The translations under genes were made by a program, and so were the position numbers. Shown here in pieces: positions 37,787 through 46,859 of a stretch of 64,000 nucleotides of DNA. The first letter of the stretch is position 1. Each line of letters begins with the position of its first letter. The stretch comes from Faecalibacter rhinopitheci (GTDB lineage Bacteria; Bacteroidota; Bacteroidia; Flavobacteriales; Weeksellaceae): the NCBI RefSeq assembly GCF_015234135.1, contig NZ_JADGIK010000007.1, positions 1 to 64,000 on the forward strand, written 5' to 3'. The notes beneath the pieces were generated by a model that ran no database searches, was not told where the DNA came from, and saw only the letters and a program-made list of their open reading frames with translations.

Positions 37787-38188
37787 ATGCGATATTCACC
37801 AGAAGAATACATTAGCGAATCTACAAGAAATAGTACGTTTCAATACCGAATACATCTTATTAATTTTAATAAAATGTTTATTGTACATACAGAAGATTAC
37901 AATAAAACCAATAGAGAGCAATTATTACAAGCTAAAGATTCTATTACTTTATATGTTGATCGTAATGATTTTGATTATGCACATGGTTTAATTGATAAAC
38001 CTTACTTTTCTTCACATCTAACAAACAAAAAAATTGTTTCAATCAAAAAGATAAAATATCAGGACGAATTTCTTTTGGATTCAGATCTTTCTGATAATAA
38101 ATTTGATCTTTTTCATCTAATAATTATTATCGCACCATTATTAGCATTAGGTTATACACTATATCAATTCAACAAAATTTATTCATAA
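37787..38188 (+). CDS. Small membrane protein, probably with a frameshifted start
   Basis: 133 aa from the ATG used; no recognised family. The frame is open further up, to the TGA at 37676, and reads ILIQLILTSIITIFSFGYF, a membrane span, before YESLSPQPNTLKVVNG. An ATG at 37675 overlaps the previous stop (ATGA) but is one base out of frame with it. Deleting one A would give M-I-L-I-Q-L. A second span (FHLIIIIAPLLALGYTLYQF) lies at the C-terminus. The sequence between the spans suits an extracytoplasmic domain. Possibly a recent pseudogene. Confidence 0.55.
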   Translation: MRYSPEEYISESTRNSTFQYRIHLINFNKMFIVHTEDYNKTNREQLLQAKDSITLYVDRNDFDYAHGLIDKPYFSSHLTNKKIVSIKKIKYQDEFLLDSDLSDNKFDLFHLIIIIAPLLALGYTLYQFNKIYS

Positions 38189-38243
38189 TAATTCTTAGTC
38201 CGCAAGGCTGAGAGTGCAACTACACAATATATTCTAATCATAA

Positions 38244-38274
38244 AAAAAGGAGAACCAAATGGTTCTCCTTTTTA
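38244..38274 (-). terminator. Terminator after sucD
   Basis: AAGGAGAACC/GGTTCTCCTT stem with loop AAAT and T7 in the minus direction. Confidence 0.92.
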
Positions 38275-38298
38275 ATATAAACTAAATCTGATTTCTAA

Positions 38299-39168
38299 TT
38301 ATCCTAAAACTTTAGCAACTGTTGCTCCAATTTCAGCTGGTGAAACAACAACATGGATTCCGCACTCTTCCATAATTGCCATTTTTGCTTGTGCAGTATC
38401 ATCAGCTCCACCAACGATTGCCCCTGCATGTCCCATTGTACGACCTTTTGGTGCAGTTTGACCAGCGATAAATCCAACAACAGGTTTTGTTCCGTGTTCT
38501 TTAATCCAACGAGCAGCTTCAGCTTCTAATTGCCCTCCAATTTCACCGATCATTACGATTAATTCAGTTTCTGGATCATTCATAAATAATTCTACTGCTT
38601 CTTTTGTTGTCGTCCCAATAATTGGATCTCCCCCAATACCGATTGCTGTAGAAATACCGTAACCAGCTTTTACAACTTGGTCAGCAGCTTCATATGTTAA
38701 AGTTCCTGATTTAGAAACAATTCCTACTTTCCCTTTTTTGAAAATAAATCCTGGCATAATACCAACTTTAGCTTCCTCAGATGTAATAACACCTGGACAG
38801 TTTGGCCCAATTAATATAACATCTCTTTGATCTACATAAGCTTGAACTTTTACCATATCTTCAACAGGAATTCCCTCTGTAATACAAATAATTACTTTGA
38901 TTCCAGCCTCTGCTGCTTCCATAACAGCGTCACCTGCGAATGCTGGTGGAACGAAAATAATAGAAACATCAGCTCCAGCTTCTACTACTGCGTCTTTAAC
39001 AGTATTAAAAATTGGTAAACCTAAATGTGTTTGTCCACCTTTTCCTGGTGTTACACCTCCTACTACATTTGTTCCATATTCAATCATTTGCTCAGCATGG
39101 AAAGTTCCTTCTTTTCCTGTGAATCCTTGTACGATTATTTTTGAATCTTTGTTTACTAATACAGACAT
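38299..39168 (-). CDS. sucD: Succinyl-CoA ligase, alpha subunit
   Basis: 289 aa. With the beta subunit it interconverts succinyl-CoA and succinate with substrate-level phosphorylation in the TCA cycle. Marks are the CoA-binding start [41 protein letters not shown] and the phospho-His loop GHAGAIVGG near residue 247. The beta-subunit gene is not adjacent. Own terminator. Confidence 0.96.
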   Translation of the reverse strand: MSVLVNKDSKIIVQGFTGKEGTFHAEQMIEYGTNVVGGVTPGKGGQTHLGLPIFNTVKDAVVEAGADVSIIFVPPAFAGDAVMEAAEAGIKVIICITEGIPVEDMVKVQAYVDQRDVILIGPNCPGVITSEEAKVGIMPGFIFKKGKVGIVSKSGTLTYEAADQVVKAGYGISTAIGIGGDPIIGTTTKEAVELFMNDPETELIVMIGEIGGQLEAEAARWIKEHGTKPVVGFIAGQTAPKGRTMGHAGAIVGGADDTAQAKMAIMEECGIHVVVSPAEIGATVAKVLG

Positions 39169-39289
39169 TGTGATTTTAATTTAGACAAATATAGAATTTT
39201 GAATCATATTAAAAAATAATTCAATGTAAAAAATACACTATCTTTTATCTAAAACATACTAAATCAGGGAAGACATTTATCACAAAAAA

Positions 39290-39307
39290 ACCAGCCTGAT
39301 GGCTGGT
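39290..39307 (-). terminator. Terminator after lpxD
   Basis: ACCAGCC/GGCTGGT stem with loop TGAT, followed by T7 on the minus strand. Confidence 0.88.
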
Positions 39308-39321
39308 TTAAATTAAATATA

Positions 39322-40248
39322 TTATTTTTTATTATAATCTTTAACCAATAGATCAGTGACTGCCATCTTTTTATATAAAGAGCGAGCCTCTTGTGCTGGA
39401 TAACCAAAATAAGTTTTGCTCCCTTCTAAAGATTTGCTTACACCTGCTTGCGCAAGTAATACAGATTTTGCACCTATTGTTACACCACTTGTAATACCTA
39501 CTTGTCCCCAAATAGAAACACTATCTTCTACAATAACACATCCTGCAATACCAACTTGAGAAGCAATTAAACAATCTTTACCTATAATTGTATCATGCCC
39601 AATCTGAATAAGATTATCCATAATTGTACCTTCTCCAATAATTGTTGAAGCAGAAACTCCTCTATCGATTGTACAATTCGCACCAATTTCTACACGATCT
39701 TCTATAATTACATTCCCTACAGATTTTAAACGATCAAAACCTGTATCTCTATGTTTATAATAAAAAGCATCTGCTCCTAAAACTGTTCCTGAACGAATAA
39801 TTACATTATCTCCTATAATTGAATAATCATTAATTGAAACATTAGAATGAATAACACAATTCTTTCCAATTTTCACATGGTTACCAATAAATGCTCCTGG
39901 TTGTATAATTGTACCTTCTCCTATTTCAGCTGTTTCGCTTATCGATTTATTTGCTTCTTGGAATGGTAAAAAATATTGACCTATTTTCACGAAATCGCGA
40001 AAAGGATCATCAGATATAATTAATGCCTTACCAACAGGACATTCAACTTCTTTATTAATTAAAACAATAGTTGCTGCAGATTCTAAAGCTTTATCGTAAT
40101 ACTTAGGATGATCAACAAAAACAATATCACCTGCTTCAACTCGGTGTATTTCATTAATTCCATGTACAGGAAAACCAGCATCTCCTACATACTTTGCTCC
40201 TATAATAGAAGCAACTTCTTCTAAATGATATATTCTTGGAAATTTCAT
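39322..40248 (-). CDS. lpxD: UDP-3-O-acylglucosamine N-acyltransferase (LpxD-like)
   Basis: 308 aa. An N-terminal Rossmann-like LpxD domain (about 1-95) precedes a long left-handed beta-helix of hexapeptide repeats (about 100-255, such as IGEGTIIQPGAFIGNHVKIG) and a C-terminal helix. The His in NLIQIGHDTIIG fits the LpxD catalytic base. Adds the N-linked hydroxy-acyl chain in lipid A synthesis. Bacteroidota often carry two LpxD-type genes and this could be either. Confidence 0.9.
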   Translation of the reverse strand: MKFPRIYHLEEVASIIGAKYVGDAGFPVHGINEIHRVEAGDIVFVDHPKYYDKALESAATIVLINKEVECPVGKALIISDDPFRDFVKIGQYFLPFQEANKSISETAEIGEGTIIQPGAFIGNHVKIGKNCVIHSNVSINDYSIIGDNVIIRSGTVLGADAFYYKHRDTGFDRLKSVGNVIIEDRVEIGANCTIDRGVSASTIIGEGTIMDNLIQIGHDTIIGKDCLIASQVGIAGCVIVEDSVSIWGQVGITSGVTIGAKSVLLAQAGVSKSLEGSKTYFGYPAQEARSLYKKMAVTDLLVKDYNKK

Positions 40249-40288
40249 TTCTTATTTGAATTATAAAACAAATATATGAAATAAAAAA

Positions 40289-40312
40289 AAGCCGTTCTAA
40301 TAAGAACGACTA
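40289..40312 (-). terminator. Terminator after the META-domain gene
   Basis: Imperfect GTCGTTCTTA/TAAGAACGGC-type hairpin followed by T8 on the minus strand. Confidence 0.75.
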
Positions 40313-40335
40313 TAGAATTATTTATTCTATTATAA

Positions 40336-41124
40336 TTATCTTGGTTGTTTTAAGTTCCCAAAAACCATCGTTTTTACGCCAGAAGCATATAAAACTAACT
40401 TTCCGTTTTCTATTTGATAACTATCAACCGCATTAAAACGATCATTAAATGCAAATTCGTCTACTCCATCACAAGCCATACGTGTTGTTGCAATATTTCC
40501 CATTTTAATTGTTTTCCCAATCGCTACATAAGCACCTGTCAAATTATTACAACCATTGGATCCTGAAATTTGGCCATTTTGGAAAGTTACAGTTGGTTTT
40601 TTATTTGGAAAACGTTGATCTAATGTTTTTGCACTTCTATCTTTTGCTATAAATTCTTCTAATACCCAACTTCCATTTAATGTAGTTGGTCTTACAAAAC
40701 GCATTACAGCGACATCACCTTTGATTAATGTTAATGTATTATCACTAATTGAATAATTTAATTTTCCTTTCAACTTTGAGTTAAACGCATAATCATTTAC
40801 ACCATCACATGCTTTCATTGTAGAAATTAAATTTCCAAATGAGATTGTTTTTCCTTCCACATTAATTGGTCCATTTATACTATTACATCCGTCCGATGCA
40901 TTTACTAATTTTTCTGAAACAAAATTTATGTAAGGTGCTCCCATTGGGAAGTTTTCTGCTAATGATTTTCCATCATTAGTCGCTATATAGTCTAATTCCC
41001 ATTTTCCTGTTAAAGAATTTGAAGTAGCACTATTATCAATCGAAGGTAATGTAGTAGAGCAAGATGTAGTAAATGCTGTTGCTAAAATTCCAACAAACAT
41101 CATTCTGAAAAGTGTTTTTCTCAT
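40336..41124 (-). CDS. Lipoprotein with two META domains
   Basis: 262 aa starting MRKTLFRMMFVGILATAF with a lipobox (TTSC). Two META-type domains follow in tandem, each with a GxWxL start, a DGCN(S/N)I/L-type core (ASDGCNSINGPINVEGK and SGSNGCNNLTGAYVAIGK) and a following MKACDG or TRMACDG. Family members include HslJ, linked to heat or novobiocin resistance in E. coli, but the role here is unknown. I chose the ATG right before the signal; an upstream start at 41181 is unlikely. Confidence 0.88.
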   Translation of the reverse strand: MRKTLFRMMFVGILATAFTTSCSTTLPSIDNSATSNSLTGKWELDYIATNDGKSLAENFPMGAPYINFVSEKLVNASDGCNSINGPINVEGKTISFGNLISTMKACDGVNDYAFNSKLKGKLNYSISDNTLTLIKGDVAVMRFVRPTTLNGSWVLEEFIAKDRSAKTLDQRFPNKKPTVTFQNGQISGSNGCNNLTGAYVAIGKTIKMGNIATTRMACDGVDEFAFNDRFNAVDSYQIENGKLVLYASGVKTMVFGNLKQPR

Positions 41125-41274
41125 TGTTTTTCTATTTAAGATAGTGTAGTAATACCAATATTGTACCAAAAAAATATTCATCTATGAATCCTGTTCAAAA
41201 TCAACTTATTTGAATTCAATAAAATTAATAAAACGATTATAAATCAAATCTGACTTTAATTCATTTTAATAAAT

Positions 41275-41282
41275 TAATTTTG
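41275..41282 (+). promoter_or_regulatory. -7 box upstream of dnaG
   Basis: TAATTTTG matches TAnnTTTG, 75 bp before the dnaG TTG. No good -33 element seen. Confidence 0.4.
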
Positions 41283-41357
41283 CAGGAAATAATCTTAAAT
41301 CACAGATTTAGAAAAACATTTTTTTTAAAAAAAATCTGAAAATTAAAAACAATCACA

Positions 41358-43292
41358 TTGATTTCAAAAAGTACAATAGATACCATATTTAATACAGCTC
41401 GAGTAGAAGAAGTTGTAGGAGATTTTGTGCAATTAAAACGTGCCGGTAGTAATTTTAAAGGACTTTCGCCTTTTACAGAGGAAAGAACACCTTCCTTTGT
41501 CGTATCTCCTGCAAAACAAATTTGGAAGGATTTCTCCACAGGTAAAGGAGGAAATGTGGTGTCTTTTATTATGGAATTGGAACAATTTACGTATCCTGAA
41601 GCGTTGCGTTGGTTGGCCAAAAGATATAATATTGAAATTGATGAAGAGAAAGAATTTTCGCCTGAGCAAATGCAGGCCGAAAAGACTAAAGAAAGCCTGT
41701 TTATATTAACAGAGTTCGCTAAAAAATTCTACACAAACCAATTACACGACACCGAAGAAGGACAAATGATAGGTTTGTCATATTTTAAAGAACGTGGCTT
41801 CTCTAACGAAATAATTAAAAAATTTGAATTAGGTTATTCTTTAAATAAATGGGATGCATTTGCCGAATTTGCTGAACAAAAAGGTTATTCTAAAGAATTA
41901 TTGCAAACTTCAGGATTAGTTACTTATAAAGAAGATGGAAAACGTTTCGATAAATTCAGAGAACGTGTTATCTTTCCTATTTACAGTTTTTCTGGTCGTG
42001 CGATAGGTTTTGGTGGTCGCATATTACGCAACGATGCGAAAGCTGCGAAATATTTAAATTCTTCAGAGAATGAAATCTATTTTAAAAGTAAAACGCTTTA
42101 TGGACTATTCCAATCGAAGCAAGCTATACTTAAGCAAAACGAATGTTTCTTAGTAGAAGGCTATACTGATGTACTTTCTATGCATCAATCCGGAATTGAA
42201 AACGTTGTGGCTAGTTCTGGTACTGCTTTAACAAAAGATCAAATTCGAATTATCAAACGCCTTACATCAAATATTACTGTAATGTATGATGGTGATGCAG
42301 CCGGGATTAGAGCCTCTTTTCGTGGAATTGATTTAATTTTAGAACAAGAATTAAATGTAAAAGTTCTTTTATTTCCTGATGGAGAAGATCCTGATTCATT
42401 TGCGCGTAAACATTCTGCTTCAGAAATCAGTGATTATATTAAAGAAAACTCAACTGACTTTATCAAGTTTAAAGCTAAATTATTATTAGATGAAGCTAAA
42501 AATGATCCTGTAAAGAAAACTGAGTTAATTCGAGAAATCATCCAATCTATTGCGCTTATTCCTAGTCTAATTCAACGCGAATTATATGTTATGGAAACGG
42601 CCACTATTATGGATATTCGCGAGGAAGTTTTATTTAAATATTTAGCACAAATTTTAAATAAAGGGGAAAAAACTTTTGAAACAACAGAAGGAAATAAAAA
42701 GGAGCGTTTTACTATAGTTCCTTCTAAATCTGCAAAAGAAGTTGTTAATCAAATTCAAGTCGTTGAAGAAGAAATTATTCGATTGATTATGCAATTCGGT
42801 AATCTAGAGGTTTCTTTATTAGATGACGAAAAAAATCCTTACAAAACGACTGTAATAGAAGAAATCATCAACCAGTTAGAACATAATGAACTTGAATTAT
42901 CAAATCCTTTTTATCAAAAAATTATTGATGATGTAAAAATTGGTTTACAAAATGAAGAATTAAGAACTGGTGACTTTTATGCCAGATTAATGGATAGTGA
43001 TATATCTCAAACTGCCACCTCTATGATGATTGATAATTATGCCATCAGTGAAAACTGGTTGAATAAACAAGGAATTAGTACCAAAAGTATTGAAGATTGT
43101 ATAGAAAAGGACTTATTTGATGTGATGCTACGCTTTAAAACTATTTATATTGAAGATGAAATCAAAAAATTAATGGATATCTCTCGTTCACCTGATTTTT
43201 TTGGAGATGCAAGAAATGATATTATGAAAAAAGTAATGGATTTGACCAAAATGAAAATATTCTTAAATTCCCACTTGGATCGAATTATATAG
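41358..43292 (+). CDS. dnaG: DNA primase
   Basis: 644 aa. Synthesises RNA primers at the replication fork. The N-terminal domain, the primase core and the Toprim domain (VEGYTDVLSMHQSG, then YDGDAAGIRA) are all present, followed by a helicase-binding C-terminal domain. The start is TTG, giving the family-typical MISKSTIDTIFNTARVEEVV. The zinc-ribbon Cys/His ligands normally in CPFHxEKTPSF and FxCFxCGxGG are replaced (SPFTEERTPSF and WKDFSTGKGG), so the domain cannot bind zinc as usual. Confidence 0.95.
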   Translation: MISKSTIDTIFNTARVEEVVGDFVQLKRAGSNFKGLSPFTEERTPSFVVSPAKQIWKDFSTGKGGNVVSFIMELEQFTYPEALRWLAKRYNIEIDEEKEFSPEQMQAEKTKESLFILTEFAKKFYTNQLHDTEEGQMIGLSYFKERGFSNEIIKKFELGYSLNKWDAFAEFAEQKGYSKELLQTSGLVTYKEDGKRFDKFRERVIFPIYSFSGRAIGFGGRILRNDAKAAKYLNSSENEIYFKSKTLYGLFQSKQAILKQNECFLVEGYTDVLSMHQSGIENVVASSGTALTKDQIRIIKRLTSNITVMYDGDAAGIRASFRGIDLILEQELNVKVLLFPDGEDPDSFARKHSASEISDYIKENSTDFIKFKAKLLLDEAKNDPVKKTELIREIIQSIALIPSLIQRELYVMETATIMDIREEVLFKYLAQILNKGEKTFETTEGNKKERFTIVPSKSAKEVVNQIQVVEEEIIRLIMQFGNLEVSLLDDEKNPYKTTVIEEIINQLEHNELELSNPFYQKIIDDVKIGLQNEELRTGDFYARLMDSDISQTATSMMIDNYAISENWLNKQGISTKSIEDCIEKDLFDVMLRFKTIYIEDEIKKLMDISRSPDFFGDARNDIMKKVMDLTKMKIFLNSHLDRII

Positions 43293-43515
43293 CTAATCAA
43301 CTAATAATCTTAAAGTTATATTAATTTGTAAATTAAATTCACAATTTTTTTAGCAAAGGCATTTTTTTTTAACTTATATTTAACAAACACTCTTACAAGC
43401 TGTTATCAGCGAGATTAAGACTTATAATGCATGTATAAATAATTAGTTTTCATAATTCAGCTATTTTTTTGAGAATCCTTTATTAAATTAGAATAATAAT
43501 CAGAAAATCTAAAGG

Positions 43516-44010
43516 ATGAAACAAAGCATTTTTGCATTATTTATAATGCTAATGATAACACCAATAGCAAAAGCTGAAATTAACAAAAACAGTGAATCAA
43601 ACGAACCTATTATAGGTTTAATGATCAATAAATCGACATCAGAAAGTTCTTTAAAAAACATTAAAGTTGTTGATGAAAACACAAACGAAGAAATTTTTAA
43701 TGCTGTAGAAAGCGCTAAAAACAAAATTTCTGGAATGGTATCTTGGTATTCAGATAAATTCCATGGTTTAAAAACTTCAAGTGGAGAACTATATAATAAA
43801 CAAGAATTAACAGCAGCACATAAAACTTTGCCCTTTGGCACTAAAGTAAAAGTTACTAATGTGAAGAATGGAAAATCAGTCGTTGTTAAAATAAATGATA
43901 GAGGTCCTCATTCAAAATCAAGAGTATTAGATTTAAGCAAAGCTGCATTTAACGAAATAGGATCTATAAATTCTGGTGTATTAAATGTTGAAATGGAAGT
44001 CGTAAAATAA
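43516..44010 (+). CDS. RlpA-family septal ring lytic transglycosylase-like protein
   Basis: 164 aa with a signal peptide (cleavage after AKAE region) and a C-terminal double-psi beta-barrel domain (about 72-164): GMVSWYSDKFHGLKTSSGE, LPFGTKVKVTN, INDRGPHSKSRVLDLSKAAF. RlpA proteins bind or cleave glycan strands lacking stem peptides at the division site. No SPOR domain is present. Exported. Own terminator. Confidence 0.88.
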   Translation: MKQSIFALFIMLMITPIAKAEINKNSESNEPIIGLMINKSTSESSLKNIKVVDENTNEEIFNAVESAKNKISGMVSWYSDKFHGLKTSSGELYNKQELTAAHKTLPFGTKVKVTNVKNGKSVVVKINDRGPHSKSRVLDLSKAAFNEIGSINSGVLNVEMEVVK

Positions 44011-44033
44011 TACGATTTTAGATATTACTATTT

Positions 44034-44068
44034 AAAGGATAAAATTATTTAATAATTTTATCCTTTTT
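44034..44068 (+). terminator. Terminator after the RlpA-like gene
   Basis: AAAGGATAAAATTATT/AATAATTTTATCCTTT stem with T7. Confidence 0.85.
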
Positions 44069-44077
44069 TTGTATTAT

Positions 44078-44413
44078 TTAAGGCTTCCCCTTATATAAAG
44101 GATGTTTTTTACCTTTATCGTGATGATTCTTTTTCTTTACAGCCTTCATTTTAACCTTTTTATGAGGCTTATTATGACCAGGTGCATATCTCTTGGCTGA
44201 CTTATCTCCATAAATTTTCTTTTTATGCCCAGGAGGTAATGGTTTCTTCTTATGGATTTTTGCTTTAGGGTGGCTTCTTTGTTTATGTACATGCCCCGAC
44301 TTTCCATTCCTATCCATTCCTGGAATGCTTGTACTACTACTACATGCAATAGAAAAGCAACTTATTATAATAACTAGAAATAAAGATGTAAACTTGTTTA
44401 GCATTTTTTTCAT
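44078..44413 (-). CDS. Small, strongly basic lipoprotein
   Basis: 111 aa with a signal and lipobox (SIAC, then SSS). The rest is dominated by Lys, His, Gly and Pro and includes LPPGHKKKIYGDKSAKRYAPG. That PPG...KIYG-SA-YAPG pattern recurs in small Bacteroidota lipoproteins, which are sometimes mislabelled as quinol oxidase subunits. Function unknown; the charge suggests binding to an acidic polymer. Convergent with the RlpA-like gene. Confidence 0.7.
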   Translation of the reverse strand: MKKMLNKFTSLFLVIIISCFSIACSSSTSIPGMDRNGKSGHVHKQRSHPKAKIHKKKPLPPGHKKKIYGDKSAKRYAPGHNKPHKKVKMKAVKKKNHHDKGKKHPLYKGKP

Positions 44414-44516
44414 AACGGCAAATATAACTTATTAAATGTATTTTCAATAACCTTACCAAAAACTAAATAAGTTATTTAATATTAAATTCTTAACATTTAT
44501 CTCATCCATTTTTTTT

Positions 44517-45566
44517 TTATCCAATAGATCTGATTCCAAGGTTAAATCCAATAATATGCTTTCCATCTTCAGTATATTTATAACTATTTTTTTCAACAAA
44601 ATGTGGATGAGATAATGTTTCTTCAAATTCTAAGACAGGTGAAAAACATATTTCTGTATTTTTAAAATATTCTATCCATTCATCTCTTGTTTTTGTTAAA
44701 AATAAATCGATTAATTCATATCGGATATCTTGACGATGAATTAACGTCATTATATTCTCTGATTTCCACTCTTCACGACCTAATTTAGTACAGAGATTTT
44801 GCCAAAACTTATCTTCTAATCCTGCTAAAACGACAAACTTGTCATCTTTAGTTTTATAATACGAATAATGGGGTAATTTACCACTTAAAATATCAAATGC
44901 TTGCGCTTTTTCATTGTACCAAATTGGCGGCGCTAATAAAGCATTCATCGGCAAAGTAGCTTCAGTAATCGAAATATCAAACCAATCTCCTTTATTAGTT
45001 TTTGATCGTTGAATAATTCCTAACAAAACCGAATTAATAATTTGTTCTGTTCCTCCATATAAATCCGCGATTTGAAACGAAGGCATCGTAATATTTCCAT
45101 CCGCATTTTTATTATTAGCCAATAAACCGGAATACGCCATAAAATTGAGATCGTGACCAGCCAAATGCGCATAAGGTCCAGATTGACCATAAGAAGTACA
45201 CGAAACATAAATTAATTTTGGATTCATTGCTTTTAAAGTCTCATAATCAAAACCTAATGTTTGCATTGTTCCTGGACGAAAAGTTTCGATTAATACATCA
45301 ACTTCTTTTACCAATTCATAAATATCATTTCTTCCTTCTTCTGTTTCGTATTGAATTTGACGAACTTCTTTTCCTTTGTTTACCATCAGATAAGAAACTG
45401 ATATTCCATCTTCAAAGGGTGGAATTAATCGTGTTAATTCAGGTTTATTTGGATGTTCTATTTTTATTACTTCCGCGCCCATTTGCATCAATTGTTTAGT
45501 TGCCATTGGACCTGGAAGTAACCTCGAAAAATCGAGAATTTTAATACCGTTTAGTATATTCATCAT
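44517..45566 (-). CDS. CoA-transferase family III protein, alpha-methylacyl-CoA racemase-like
   Basis: 349 aa of the CaiB/BaiF fold. Opens NILNGIKILDFSRLLPGP and carries AEVIKIEHPNKPE. The segment AGHDLNFMAYSG, with the His-Asp pair, and a downstream Asp in QIADLYGG fit alpha-methylacyl-CoA racemases better than formyl-CoA transferases. It would invert 2-methyl-acyl-CoA so that (S)-specific dehydrogenases can act. It lies downstream of the acyl-CoA dehydrogenase gene but after a terminator. The racemase call is inference from motifs. Confidence 0.8.
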   Translation of the reverse strand: MMNILNGIKILDFSRLLPGPMATKQLMQMGAEVIKIEHPNKPELTRLIPPFEDGISVSYLMVNKGKEVRQIQYETEEGRNDIYELVKEVDVLIETFRPGTMQTLGFDYETLKAMNPKLIYVSCTSYGQSGPYAHLAGHDLNFMAYSGLLANNKNADGNITMPSFQIADLYGGTEQIINSVLLGIIQRSKTNKGDWFDISITEATLPMNALLAPPIWYNEKAQAFDILSGKLPHYSYYKTKDDKFVVLAGLEDKFWQNLCTKLGREEWKSENIMTLIHRQDIRYELIDLFLTKTRDEWIEYFKNTEICFSPVLEFEETLSHPHFVEKNSYKYTEDGKHIIGFNLGIRSIG

Positions 45567-45587
45567 TAAGAGTTTTAAATAATAAAA

Positions 45588-45630
45588 AAAAGTAGCATTC
45601 AGAAATCAAGCTTCCGTTTGCTACTTTCAC
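45588..45630 (-). terminator. Terminator after the first acyl-CoA dehydrogenase gene
   Basis: AAAGTAGCA / TGCTACTTT stem with a 21-nt loop, followed by T8 on the minus strand. It sits between the dehydrogenase and the racemase-like gene and may attenuate the latter. Confidence 0.75.
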
Positions 45631-45680
45631 ACTTTCTGATTTCACCATAAAAAATCAAGAAATATCTACATAAATATCTT

Positions 45681-46829
45681 TTAGTATACTTTTCCGAACT
45701 GAACGTCGTCAACCACTACTTTCGCTATGATTTCACGCATAATTTCTGAAGATCCGCCATAGATTGTTCCAACACGAGCATCACGGAAATAACGAGCAAT
45801 TGGATAATCTTCCATATATCCTGCTCCACCGTGCATTTGTAAACATCCAGCCACCACTTCATTTTGTAACTCTGTTGCTTTTAATTTACACATTGAGGCT
45901 TGTTTAATGGCATATTCTCCGTTCATAAAACGCCAACACGTTTCATAAGTTAAAGAACGTATACACTCTAAATCCGTACAGTAATCGGCTAAACGATGAC
46001 GTAAAACTTGGAAGTAAGCAATTGGACGACCAAATGCTTTACGGTTTTTCATAAACTCTAACGTTTCAGCAATAATCGTATCCATTGCACCAATCGCCAT
46101 AATTGCGCAACATAAACGTTCTAATTGGAAAGACTCCATTACATAATAGAATCCCATTCCTTCATTTCCAACTAAATTAGATGTTGGAATTTTCACATCT
46201 TGGAAGAAGATTTCTGCCGTATCAGACGAATGTAAACCGATTTTATTTAATTTATTACGCGTAATTCCAGGTGCATCTCCATCAATTACGATAATATCAA
46301 AACCAGCTTCCGTCTTACATAATGTTAAGAAATAATCTGCCGAACATCCACTAGTAATGTAGGTTTTAGAACCATTGATAATGTAATGATCACCTTCTTT
46401 CTTTGCAAAAGTTGTAATTCCTTGTACATCTGAACCTGCATTTGGCTCTGTAAAAGCAATTGCACCTAAAATATCACCCGCAATAGATGGCACTAAGTAT
46501 TTTTGTTTTAATTCTTCTGAACCAATGTTGTTAATATGATTTGTTGCCATGTATGAGTGTACTGAAAAACCTCCTAACAAACCAGCGTTTCCGGCTCTTG
46601 CCATTTCTTCCATTAAGATCACAGAATAGAAGAAATCAACTTTTGAACCTCCGTACTTTTCATCGTACATTAAACCTAAGAATCCCATATCTCCCATCTC
46701 TTTCCAAACTGATTTAGGAACTTGACGCTCTTCTTCCCATTGGTCGAAAAATGGTTTCTTTTTATTAATATATTCAATTACCGATTGACGAAATAATTCG
46801 TGGTCTTCGTTAAAATAAAGTGATTTCAT
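45681..46829 (-). CDS. Acyl-CoA dehydrogenase (island copy 1)
   Basis: 382 aa FAD-dependent acyl-CoA dehydrogenase. FAD/substrate marks are AIAFTEPNAGSDVQGI and YIINGSKTYITSG. The usual C-terminal catalytic Glu position reads IYGGSSEIMRE (Gly in place of Glu). A Glu sits in FQLERL (residue 237), where isovaleryl-CoA and long-chain dehydrogenases carry their base. That suggests a branched or long acyl substrate. The leader ACAAAACCACAA lies 4 nt before the ATG. Fourth gene of the minus-strand arm after tetR, thiolase and FadJ. Confidence 0.92.
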   Translation of the reverse strand: MKSLYFNEDHELFRQSVIEYINKKKPFFDQWEEERQVPKSVWKEMGDMGFLGLMYDEKYGGSKVDFFYSVILMEEMARAGNAGLLGGFSVHSYMATNHINNIGSEELKQKYLVPSIAGDILGAIAFTEPNAGSDVQGITTFAKKEGDHYIINGSKTYITSGCSADYFLTLCKTEAGFDIIVIDGDAPGITRNKLNKIGLHSSDTAEIFFQDVKIPTSNLVGNEGMGFYYVMESFQLERLCCAIMAIGAMDTIIAETLEFMKNRKAFGRPIAYFQVLRHRLADYCTDLECIRSLTYETCWRFMNGEYAIKQASMCKLKATELQNEVVAGCLQMHGGAGYMEDYPIARYFRDARVGTIYGGSSEIMREIIAKVVVDDVQFGKVY

Positions 46830-46833
46830 TTTT

Positions 46834-46845
46834 TTGTGGTTTTGT
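46834..46845 (-). promoter_or_regulatory. Shared leader element (acyl-CoA dehydrogenase 1)
   Basis: Exact ACAAAACCACAA on the minus strand, ending 4 nt before the ATG at 46829. One of five exact copies, all in this island. Confidence 0.6.
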
Positions 46846-46859
46846 GTGTTTATATAAAC

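Noticed and set aside
37286-38188. Single gene with an in-frame TGA read through (recoded TGA)
   Set aside because: The two frames are co-linear, but each has its own N-terminal membrane span and an ATGA-type overlap sits at the junction. No selenocysteine-type structure is visible; two genes are more likely.
38200-38235. CTGAGAG segment after the second small membrane ORF, reminiscent of a TPP riboswitch core
   Set aside because: The second conserved half of the TPP aptamer is missing and no thiamine gene lies downstream; a chance match.
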